Assembly: GCA_028702015.1 (NCBI GenBank)
Contig: JAQVPO010000001.1
Location: 1-19,176, forward strand
DNA: 19,176 bases
Direction: 5' to 3'
From: Synergistaceae bacterium
GTDB taxonomy: Bacteria; Synergistota; Synergistia; Synergistales; Synergistaceae
Of this stretch, positions 1-6,019 are shown one piece after another. The notes under the pieces were generated by a model that searched no databases, was not told where the DNA came from, and saw only the letters and a list, made by a program, of their open reading frames with translations. How positions within the stretch are numbered: the first letter of the stretch is position 1; each line of letters starts with the position of its first letter. The position numbers were made by a program, and so were the translations under genes.

Positions 1-120
1 CGAACGACAGATCTCCCTTGCAAAGGCAGTCGCGTCCCTCACGGCCCCGCGGCGGTTGTCCACCACTACGAAATCGTTTCCCGAAGCGACCATTTTGTAA
101 AAAGGAATAGATTTTTTCAT
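1..120 (-). CDS. dapF: Diaminopimelate epimerase, N-terminal part (runs off the left edge)
   Basis: The reverse strand from 120 reads an open frame of 40 codons to the window edge. The visible residues include FYKMVASGNDFVVVDNR, which matches the DapF N-terminal signature KMxGxGNDFxxxD. DapF converts LL- to meso-diaminopimelate in the cytosol for lysine and peptidoglycan synthesis. The catalytic cysteines lie outside the window. The start is ATG at 118-120, and a weak AAGGA about 11 nt upstream may be its ribosome binding site. The oddity is that the DNA just upstream is the body of a transporter gene on the opposite strand, whose frame overlaps the first codons of dapF. Identification is good although only about one seventh of the protein is visible. 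Confidence 0.85.
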   Translation of the reverse strand, partial: MKKSIPFYKMVASGNDFVVVDNRRGAVRDATAFAREICRS

Positions 121-793
121 TTTTCTAGCTGTCCTTACCGGTACCTTTATTTCCCTGACTTTTGGCTTGGTATACAGCACAGCAAGCAAACAGGCCTTTA
201 TCGGCGGACTGAATGTGATATTGGTGCCTATATTTGTCTGGGCTATATATAAGACAAAGCCAAGTTTATGGATATTCGGCGGAGCTGGCATAACTACAGC
301 AGGACTGCTTGTTATGGGATTTACTCCAGGAATGGAGTTCAATTTTGGAGATTTTCTTTCTTTTATAATGGCTATATTCTATGCATTGCAGGTATTAGCA
401 GCAGGATTCGGTGCCAGGAGGGTCGAACCGTACCGTCTTGTAGCGCTTCATATAATAATGCTTGCTGCCGTAATGACTATAATAGCCTGTATATTTGAGC
501 CGCTGCCAGATATAGGGGCATTCAGCCCGAAGATCTGGGGGACCCTGCTCTGTGTCTCGCTGGGAAATACTATATTATGTTTTATAATTCAGTTCAAAGC
601 TCAGAGGATCACGCCTGAATCACACGTTGCGGTTATTTTTTCATTGGAGGGTCTTTTTGGATATATGGTCGCTGTGCTGAGCGGACAAGATCCCTTCCAC
701 CTTCAGGGTGCCATAGGCGGTATTCTTGTGATAGCAGGAATGATGCTGACTGAAGCAGAAACATTCTTAAAAAATAAGAGGTTATCAGGATAG
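101..793 (+). pseudogene. EamA/DMT-family transporter, missing its N-terminal region
   Basis: The product is an inner-membrane drug/metabolite transporter-type protein with EamA repeats. The visible frame carries the family landmark YSTASKQAF (EamA proteins usually have YTSAS-AAF after the second or third membrane segment). It then shows about seven hydrophobic segments and ends in a normal EamA C-terminus with a TAG stop at 791-793. Full-length DMT proteins have ten segments and about 290-300 residues, whereas the open frame here begins just after a TAA at 98-100. The only plausible start is TTG at 167, which has no ribosome binding site and would give 208 residues. The first two or so membrane segments are absent, and dapF occupies that place on the other strand. 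I read it as a decayed or rearranged remnant. The substrate cannot be told. Confidence 0.65.
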
Positions 794-813
794 CTGACTG
801 CAAGGCTGAACAT

Positions 814-855
814 AAAAACAAGAGATCCTGGACAGGTATGAGGTCCAGGAACTCT
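814..855 (-). terminator. Rho-independent terminator after the racemase-like gene
   Basis: A stem of TCCTGGAC (826-833) and GTCCAGGA (843-850) is extended by AGAG/CTCT (821-824 with 852-855) across an A/A mismatch. On the reverse strand the stem is followed by TGTTTTT (820-814). It lies about 35 nt past the stop of the gene at 891-1640. It may also slow plus-strand transcripts from the truncated transporter, but there is no T tract on that side. Confidence 0.75.
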
Positions 856-890
856 TGGATCATAGACAGAACCTTAAATGAATAATTTGA

Positions 891-1640
891 TTACATGCGG
901 TAGCAGGGGCCGCAGTATTTCGTGGGATTCAGGGCTGATTCCATATGCCTGATCATAGTTATGAAGTCAAAGACGGGCAGTCCAGTATGTTCGTGCACTG
1001 CTGCCGCGAATGGAGGAAGATCGCTGCATTCAAGCTGGATAGCAGCAACTTCAGGGTTATCTTTCAGCATCTGATCACATACTTCCAGGATCTCTTTCTC
1101 AATAACATCGGTATCCATTGTTCCTTTTTCTTCCAGAACAGAAGAGCGGAACTCGTACTTGCCTTCCATTCCATACAGTACAACCGGCATGTCTGCAGTG
1201 ATGCCCACATTTCTAAGATGCTGTTCAGTCATAACAGAAGCGTTTGCCGATATTATTCCAACCTTCTGGCCTCTTTTCAGAGTTCTTGTGATAAATGGTA
1301 CCTGAAGCATGCTTGACATGAAGACAGGAATATCCACAGCATCGGCTATTTCCTGCTGAAAAAGTGCCATGAAGCCGCATGCGCCTGTTATTGCACGTAC
1401 ACCTTCTGCTTCGAGTTTCCATGCTCCTTCGAGAAACGGTTCAAGCAGACTGGGGTCACGCTGGTTCAGGAGACGTTCTATCGAAGCGCCTCTTACCTCG
1501 TGATAGCGTACGGGAAAGGGATATGTAGTAGCGTTTCCTACGTTGCCTGGTACACAGGGATATGCGGCATCAAGTATAAGTATTCCAATTGGTTCGCCAT
1601 CCCATGAGCGTGTCTTGCTTTTGATCTTATAAAACGGCAT
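891..1640 (-). CDS. Aspartate/glutamate (hydantoin) racemase-like protein
   Basis: 249 residues. The fold and cysteine layout fit the Asp/Glu/hydantoin racemase superfamily, cytosolic enzymes that use a pair of cysteines as acid and base at an amino-acid alpha carbon. The candidate catalytic cysteines are C88 in TGACGF and C205 in LECSDLPPF. The N-terminus (PIGILILDAAYP, about 17-28) resembles the first strand of the family. ATG at 1640 is preceded by GGGGGAG about 6 nt upstream, which decides it over an in-frame ATG further upstream at 1727. The gene is monocistronic between its own promoter (1677-1706) and terminator (814-855). The substrate is unknown. It could also be a maleate-isomerase-like or regulatory homologue rather than a true racemase. 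Confidence 0.75.
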   Translation of the reverse strand: MPFYKIKSKTRSWDGEPIGILILDAAYPCVPGNVGNATTYPFPVRYHEVRGASIERLLNQRDPSLLEPFLEGAWKLEAEGVRAITGACGFMALFQQEIADAVDIPVFMSSMLQVPFITRTLKRGQKVGIISANASVMTEQHLRNVGITADMPVVLYGMEGKYEFRSSVLEEKGTMDTDVIEKEILEVCDQMLKDNPEVAAIQLECSDLPPFAAAVHEHTGLPVFDFITMIRHMESALNPTKYCGPCYRM

Positions 1641-1676
1641 TCTTACTCCCCCCAATAGAATGAAATTACAATAGAG

Positions 1677-1706
1677 AAAATAGCAGTCACGTGACCCTAT
1701 TGTCAA
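1677..1706 (-). promoter_or_regulatory. Sigma-70-type promoter with a palindromic operator in its spacer
   Basis: On the reverse strand there is a perfect -35 TTGACA (1706-1701), an 18-bp spacer and a -10 TATTTT (1682-1677), ending 36 bp before the ATG of the racemase-like gene. The spacer contains the perfect 10-bp palindrome GTCACGTGAC (1686-1695). Flanking AATAG (1679-1683) and CTATT (1697-1701) extend the dyad. A dimeric repressor or activator bound there would cover the promoter. The promoter is strongly supported by sequence, while its regulation is inference. Confidence 0.72.
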
Positions 1707-1829
1707 GGAGAGGAAGGAATAATTCAATTTTTAAATTCTTTATTGAAATACGCCACATCACCTATGACAGCCAAGATATTTAAATATAAAATGAAAAAAC
1801 ATAAAATCTGTAAACGGGAGAGATTTATC

Positions 1830-2333
1830 ATGAAAAAGACTTTGTTCAGTTTTCTCGCTGCCGCATTGATAATATTCAGCCTTGCACAGACCTCATCTGC
1901 TTTAGAACTGGGATCGCCCGCAAGCGATTTTGAACTTGCCGATATCAGTGGAAAGAAGGTAAAACTCAGCGATTATAAAGGAAAGACGGTAGTGCTGAAT
2001 TTCTGGGCTACATGGTGTCCGCCATGCAGAAAAGAGATGCCGGACTTTGACCTTCTCAACAAAGAACTGAGCAAAACGGGTGATGCAGTACTGCTTGCTG
2101 TCAACATGACAGACGGCAAGAGAGAGACTAAAAGTAAAGTTGAGTCCTTCCTCATGGAGAACAAATACAGTATGAGAGTGCTTCTCGATACAGAGGGAAA
2201 AGCAGCAAAGGCTTATGATATAAAATGGCTGCCGACGACCGTTGTTGTTGACCGTAAGGGTATTCTTCACTGGCAGACGTTTGGCGAGACTACAAAAGAG
2301 ACGGTTATGAAGGCGGTAGAGGAAATAAAATAA
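1830..2333 (+). CDS. TlpA/ResA-like membrane-exported thioredoxin
   Basis: 167 residues. A signal peptide or anchor (MKKT then a hydrophobic stretch to about residue 20, with a possible cut after SSA at 24) precedes a thioredoxin fold of the AhpC-TSA/redoxin type. The active site is WCPPC (C63, C66) in the context FWATWCPPCRKEMP, and the cis-proline region is WLPTTVVVD. This is typical of TlpA/ResA proteins that keep extracytoplasmic cysteines reduced, for example for cytochrome c maturation or repair of exported proteins. ATG 1830 follows GGGAGAG with suitable spacing, and the longer in-frame start at 1743 has no such site. The stop TAA abuts the ATG of ccdA with no gap, so the two are co-translated, and the partner supplies its electrons. 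Confidence 0.88.
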   Translation: MKKTLFSFLAAALIIFSLAQTSSALELGSPASDFELADISGKKVKLSDYKGKTVVLNFWATWCPPCRKEMPDFDLLNKELSKTGDAVLLAVNMTDGKRETKSKVESFLMENKYSMRVLLDTEGKAAKAYDIKWLPTTVVVDRKGILHWQTFGETTKETVMKAVEEIK

Positions 2334-3008
2334 ATGCAGACTGATCTCCCCCTCCTCTTCCTAGAAGGCTTTCTGGCCTTTATATCTCCGTGCATGCTTC
2401 CGATGCTGCCTGTATATCTTATGTACCTGGCTGCTGAAACTGAGCATGGAAAGAAAGCAAGCATTGTCAACACGGTAGGTTTTGTTTGCGGGTTCACCTT
2501 GGTCTTTATGGCTTTGGGAGCCACTGCAACTGCTATAGGCGCTCTTATGAATGATCATAGGATGTTGCTTCAGAGGCTGAGCGGAGTAATAATTTTAATA
2601 TTCGGGCTGCATTTCCTTGGTATATTCAATATAGGTTTTCTGGATGTTGAAAAAAAGATAGACCTTGGTCTGCAGAAACGCGGCGGATTTATAGGAGCAT
2701 TGCTTTTCGGAGCCGCATTTTCTCTTGGATGGTCTCCATGCCTCGGCCCATTCCTTGGCTCTGCTCTTATGCTTGCGGGCAGCGGCAAAACTGTTTTACA
2801 GGGAGTATTTTATCTTTTCGTGTTTTCAATGGGATTAGGAGTGCCTTATATCCTTGCAGCAGTCTTTTTTACCAATATAAAGGGCGTGTTCCAATGGCTC
2901 AGGAAGCATGGCAGGCAGATCAAGGTAATATCAGGGCTGGTACTTGTTTTTGCAGGGTTTATGATGATCTTTGACCTGTTCGGATATTGGGCCGGATTAT
3001 TTTTGTAA
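2334..3008 (+). CDS. ccdA: CcdA/DsbD-type transmembrane thiol-electron transporter
   Basis: 224 residues with six predicted membrane segments. The two functional cysteines sit in the family contexts FISPCMLPMLPVY (C20) and LGWSPCLGPFLGSAL (C136), each within a membrane segment, and both prolines of each motif are present. The protein passes reducing equivalents from cytosolic thioredoxin across the inner membrane to an exported thioredoxin, here the TlpA-like protein encoded immediately before it. The ATG directly follows that gene's stop (TAAATG), and a purine-rich GAGG inside the tlpA end serves as ribosome binding site. A strong hairpin terminator follows at 3029-3069. The length is normal for stand-alone CcdA. 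Confidence 0.9.
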   Translation: MQTDLPLLFLEGFLAFISPCMLPMLPVYLMYLAAETEHGKKASIVNTVGFVCGFTLVFMALGATATAIGALMNDHRMLLQRLSGVIILIFGLHFLGIFNIGFLDVEKKIDLGLQKRGGFIGALLFGAAFSLGWSPCLGPFLGSALMLAGSGKTVLQGVFYLFVFSMGLGVPYILAAVFFTNIKGVFQWLRKHGRQIKVISGLVLVFAGFMMIFDLFGYWAGLFL

Positions 3009-3028
3009 ACAGCGAGGGCTAAACAGAA

Positions 3029-3069
3029 AAAAGCCAGGGCAGACTTATTCATTATCTCCCTGGCTTTTT
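3029..3069. terminator. Bidirectional terminator between ccdA and the hdeD-like gene
   Basis: A perfect stem of GCCAGGG (3033-3039) and CCCTGGC (3058-3064), flanked by A and T runs, gives TTTTT on the plus side and TTTTTT on the minus side. It lies between the stops of two convergent transcription units (ccdA at 3008, the hdeD-like gene at 3105) and serves both. Confidence 0.88.
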
Positions 3070-3104
3070 ATATTTATTAAAATGGTCTTTACTGGCGAAG
3101 ATCC

Positions 3105-3665
3105 CTAACAGTCGCCTGATGCTTTGGAGCAGCCTCTACCGAGTATTATCAGGCTTATCCCGCTGAAAACAAGATTGATCCCTAAAATGATCCCTATAAC
3201 TGCTGCGCCTGTGAAGAGGTTCTTCCACATCATCACTGAAAGGATTACGCCCAAAAGTCCTGAAACGAGGATCCAGACAGAACCGTTAATTTCCCTTATC
3301 CTGAAGTATTCAACAACTTTTGTTACTCCGTCTGCCATGAAATAGGCTGCGAGAATGATGCTCAGGGTCATTACTCCTGCGACCGGATGGATCAGAAAAA
3401 TAAAACCTGCTGCCATTGCTGCGACGGCCATGATCGTCTCCTGCCAAGGCCTGCCTCCGTCACGGAATCCCCTGAAGGAGCTCCATCCCTGGGCAAAAGC
3501 AACTGCTATCAAAAGCATCCCGACTATTGTTTCCACTGCGAATGATGCCAGCATTGGCATTGAGAGAGATATAAATCCGAGAAAAAGCATAAGCCCTCCG
3601 ATAAGATAAAATCGTTTCTTGTTTTTTTTAAGATCCTCTTTGGAAAATTTTCCGGTAAAAAGCAT
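3105..3665 (-). CDS. HdeD-like (DUF308) membrane protein
   Basis: 186 residues with about six hydrophobic segments arranged as three hairpin pairs, as in the HdeD/DUF308 family. An N-terminal basic stretch (KEDLKKNKKR) precedes the first segment. Landmarks are GLMLFLGFISLSMP, a typical first segment, and MADGVTKVVEYFRIRE between the middle segments. HdeD of enterobacteria is tied to acid resistance, but for most homologues the biochemical role is unknown. Two cysteines lie at the very C-terminus (GRGCSKASGDC). ATG 3665 has GGAGGG 6 nt upstream. That ribosome binding site sits in the 14-nt gap after the candidate selenoprotein ORF (stop at 3680), so the two are probably one transcript. Confidence 0.82.
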   Translation of the reverse strand: MLFTGKFSKEDLKKNKKRFYLIGGLMLFLGFISLSMPMLASFAVETIVGMLLIAVAFAQGWSSFRGFRDGGRPWQETIMAVAAMAAGFIFLIHPVAGVMTLSIILAAYFMADGVTKVVEYFRIREINGSVWILVSGLLGVILSVMMWKNLFTGAAVIGIILGINLVFSGISLIILGRGCSKASGDC

Positions 3666-3679
3666 TTGTATCCCTCCGC

Positions 3680-3814
3680 TTATTTATTATCTTCAGAATT
3701 TTTGAAAAATCCTCTTAATTTGGACACTATCCATGAAAAAGACGCGGCAACTGCCACGATCGGGAGAAGGAGTATTCAGGGAGGACATCCTCCGCGGCGT
3801 TTTTTAAAAATCAA
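3680..3814 (-). CDS. Candidate small membrane selenoprotein, in-frame TGA = Sec13 (CPPU motif)
   Basis: I see a 44-codon frame on the reverse strand. A TTG start (3814-3812) has GGAGG (3827-3823) 8 nt upstream, and TAA is at 3682-3680. Codon 13 is TGA (3778-3776). Before it come a basic N-terminus and a redox-like motif (KKRRGGCPP). After it come a hydrophobic stretch of about 17 residues (ILLLPIVAV onward), then SKLRGFFKNSEDNK. If TGA is read as selenocysteine the motif is CPPU, a CxxU analogue of CxxC. A hairpin meeting bacterial SECIS rules lies right after the TGA (see 3741-3761). The positive-inside rule would put CPPU on the cytosolic face. I do not recognise the family. The alternative is a 12-residue leader peptide followed by a chance open frame; 31 sense codons in a row happen by chance about one time in four, so the openness alone proves little. 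Confidence 0.6.
3741..3761 (-). promoter_or_regulatory. Bacterial SECIS-like hairpin downstream of the in-frame TGA
   Basis: On the reverse-strand RNA, CGUGGC (3758-3753) pairs with GCCGCG (3748-3743) including one U-G pair, with apical loop AGUU (3752-3749). Below it U3759 is bulged, then A3760-U3742 and G3761-C3741 pair. The loop begins 23 nt after the UGA and has G in its second position. Published bacterial SECIS rules ask for a loop 16-37 nt from UGA with a G among its first two bases. The E. coli fdhF element also has a bulged U and a GU in the loop. Here the upper stem is longer (six pairs against three). Confidence 0.55.
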
Positions 3815-3934
3815 TTCCAACACCTCCAGCGAGTTCCTATGTTGACTCTATTCTCGCACATCCCTAATGATAGGGAGTGGGGGGAATTACCGTATTATCT
3901 GTAACAGTTAAATTTTACAGCTGATTCAAATGAG

Positions 3935-5017
3935 TTAAAAGTCAATGAATTCCCCGCTAGGGAAGAGCCGCGCCCTCTCTTCTTTCTTCAGAACTCTTTC
4001 AGCTCCTTTATAAAGTGCTTCAAGTTCATTCTCTCCAGGTATTATGACAATGGGAGCAAGAAATTTTATCTTCTTTAGCAGCATCTCCATAAGGCTGGCC
4101 GAATAAGCCATGCCGCCTGTCAGGATAACTGAGTCTATTTCTCCGTCAAGTACGGTGCAGAGTTCTCCAATACCTTTAGCTATCTGATATACAAAAGCTT
4201 CCAGAACGGTCCGGGCTTCCTGGTTGTTCTCCGCTTTTATAAATACTTCCCTTATATCGCGTGTGCCGAGATATGCAACCAGTCCCCATCCTGAAAGCAA
4301 TTTTTTATTAAGTTCCTCTTTGGTGTACATCCCGCTGAATATAAGATCGACCAGTTCACTGACAGGCAGTCCTCCGGCACGTTCGGCGGAGAAGGGGCCG
4401 TCAGCCTTTGCGCCTACCACATCGACTATCTTCCCGCCGGAGTGTGCTCCTATAGTTATACCTGTCCCGAGGTGTGCCACCACGAATCTGCAGTCTTCAT
4501 AATTTTTTCCCAGGTCATCTGCGACCTTTCTTGCTACAGCTTTCTGATTGAGGGCGTGGACAAGGCTTGACCTTTTTATCTCAGGCGCGCCGGAGACCCT
4601 TGCTACTTCGGTAAGTTCATCCACGGATACAGGATCAACGATATACGCTCCACAGCCAGACATGTCGGCAAATTTTTTTGCGAGGAAAGCTCCAAGATTT
4701 GAGGCATGTTCTCCCCGCGGGGCCTCTCTAAGGTAATCTGTCATATTTGGGGTAACAGCATATGTCCCGCTTGGCATGGGGGCAAGAAGTCCCCCGCGTC
4801 CGACTACCGCATCAAAGCTGTCCGGCTTGATTCCTTTACTGAGGATCGCTTCTTTAATAAGTTCGAATCTATCCTCAAGCTGATCCAGAACACTGCTGTG
4901 ACCTGAGATGATATTCTGGGACGCAGGGATGTTTTCTTTGAGGATCTCATCTCCATATTGGTATACTGCGATCTTTGTTGAAGTTGATCCTGGATTCACA
5001 GCGAGGATTCGGTACAT
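3935..5017 (-). CDS. buk: Butyrate kinase (or branched-chain fatty acid kinase)
   Basis: 360 residues, the usual length for this ASKHA-fold family. It transfers phosphate from butyryl-phosphate (or isobutyryl-/isovaleryl-phosphate) to ADP in the cytosol, giving ATP and free acid. Diagnostic segments are the N-terminal phosphate loop NPGSTSTK (8-15), GRGG (73-76), AHLGTGITIGAHSGGKIVDV (181-200) and DGPFSAERAGGLP (206-218). The C-terminus VILTGGMAYS is the last nucleotide-binding strand. Its ATG lies 1 nt after the stop of ptb, with GGAGGG inside the ptb end, so translation is coupled. The fermentation of amino acids suggested by the neighbours makes branched-chain acids as likely a substrate as butyrate. 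Confidence 0.93.
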   Translation of the reverse strand: MYRILAVNPGSTSTKIAVYQYGDEILKENIPASQNIISGHSSVLDQLEDRFELIKEAILSKGIKPDSFDAVVGRGGLLAPMPSGTYAVTPNMTDYLREAPRGEHASNLGAFLAKKFADMSGCGAYIVDPVSVDELTEVARVSGAPEIKRSSLVHALNQKAVARKVADDLGKNYEDCRFVVAHLGTGITIGAHSGGKIVDVVGAKADGPFSAERAGGLPVSELVDLIFSGMYTKEELNKKLLSGWGLVAYLGTRDIREVFIKAENNQEARTVLEAFVYQIAKGIGELCTVLDGEIDSVILTGGMAYSASLMEMLLKKIKFLAPIVIIPGENELEALYKGAERVLKKEERARLFPSGEFIDF

Positions 5018-5018
5018 A

Positions 5019-5933
5019 CTATTTCATCCCTCCGGAAATTATGCATGCAAGTGCCATGCTCAGGAATTTTGATTCAGGCGGGTCTGATCTGGAGACAAGG
5101 ACGATGGGTACCATCGCACCGAGCACAAGTCCTGCCATCTGGGCATGGCAGTAGTGCACAAGCGTCTTGCAGTGAACATTGCCGCATTCTATATTGGGTG
5201 CAAGGGTAAGATCCACTTTGCCTGCAATTTTGCTTTTGATGCCTTTATGTTCCGCGAACTTCAGAGATGCCACTACATCAATGGCCATGGGTCCCTCTAT
5301 TGTGCAGGAACAGGGGAGATCGTTGAATTCGCCATTTTCCCAAGCCGTTACAAGAGCAGCGGCATCCACTGTTGACTGGATATGTGGATCAATTTTTTCA
5401 TTTGCGGCAATGCATGCCGCATTGACATGTTCGTAGCCAAGTGCACTTATTGCCTCAAAGGCGTTTCGCAGGATCTGTTTTTTCTGATCAAGGTTTGGTG
5501 CAACGTTGAATCCGCTGTCTGTACAGAAAGAAAGGTGATTCTCCCCAGGTATCTCCATTATAGCGAGGTGACTGAGAAGCCGTCCTGTTCTAAGTCCGTT
5601 TTCCCTGTCCAGTACAGCTTTCAGAAAATCAGAAGTATTGATCAGTCCCTTCATCAGCACATCGCCTTTTTTATCTCTTACACACTGTACTGCGATAGAG
5701 GCGGCGGCTGAAAGTGATTCTGCATGGATAATTTCCACCTTGTCGCAGATCCCGGCTGCCTGGACAGCAGGCAGGATAGTTCCGCTGTCTCCCGTAAGTA
5801 TTGCCCTTCCAAGGCCTCTCTGCATTGCAAGCCTTACAGCTTCGATACTTTCTGCATCTGCGGCAGCGAGGACTACTTTGCTCCCTGCAAGACACCCGCT
5901 GCTGTTCATTATTTCAATGAACCTTCTAAACAT
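5019..5933 (-). CDS. ptb: Phosphate butyryltransferase-like phosphotransacylase
   Basis: 304 residues of the phosphate acetyl/butyryltransferase family. It exchanges CoA of an acyl-CoA for phosphate and passes the acyl-phosphate to Buk. Visible landmarks are GRAILTGD near the N-terminus, KGDVLMKGLINTSDFLKAVL in the first third, TDSGFNVAPNL, and the C-terminal GLVLGAMVPIVLVSRSD, which matches the family signature near the active site. ATG 5933 is preceded by GGGAGGGG. A longer in-frame ATG at 5957 would start upstream of that site and is rejected. It is the first gene of a ptb-buk operon with one nucleotide between the genes, and it diverges from the MATE gene across a short AT-rich control region. 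Confidence 0.9.
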   Translation of the reverse strand: MFRRFIEIMNSSGCLAGSKVVLAAADAESIEAVRLAMQRGLGRAILTGDSGTILPAVQAAGICDKVEIIHAESLSAAASIAVQCVRDKKGDVLMKGLINTSDFLKAVLDRENGLRTGRLLSHLAIMEIPGENHLSFCTDSGFNVAPNLDQKKQILRNAFEAISALGYEHVNAACIAANEKIDPHIQSTVDAAALVTAWENGEFNDLPCSCTIEGPMAIDVVASLKFAEHKGIKSKIAGKVDLTLAPNIECGNVHCKTLVHYCHAQMAGLVLGAMVPIVLVSRSDPPESKFLSMALACIISGGMK

Positions 5934-5954
5934 AAACACCCCTCCCTTATATAA

Positions 5955-5990
5955 CATTATAATATCTCAGCCCGGTTTTGCATTATAATA
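5955..5990. promoter_or_regulatory. Divergent control region between ptb (-) and the MATE gene (+)
   Basis: The 10-bp sequence CATTATAATA occurs twice, at 5955-5964 and 5981-5990, as a direct repeat spaced 26 bp start to start. Each copy contains ATTATAAT, which reads the same on both strands and holds a consensus -10 TATAAT in either direction. I see no good -35 for either gene, so the promoter assignment is tentative. Confidence 0.4.
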
Positions 5991-6019
5991 GACCGAATAT
6001 TTCCACAAGGGGAATCAAA

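Noticed and set aside
1743..1829. Longer start for the TlpA-like protein at 1743
   Set aside because: No ribosome binding site, and it would put charged residues before the signal peptide. ATG 1830 has GGGAGAG and a clean signal sequence.
3694..3789. Alternative short ORF starting at the ATG inside the GGAGG dyad (minus strand)
   Set aside because: The GGAGG touches the ATG, leaving no spacer, and the product has no membrane segment or motif. The TGA-containing frame fits better.
3780..3806. Plus-strand terminator made from the GGAGGA/TCCTCC dyad and the T run at 3801-3806
   Set aside because: Six bases separate the stem from the T run, and no plus-strand gene upstream needs a terminator there because ccdA already ends at 3029-3069.
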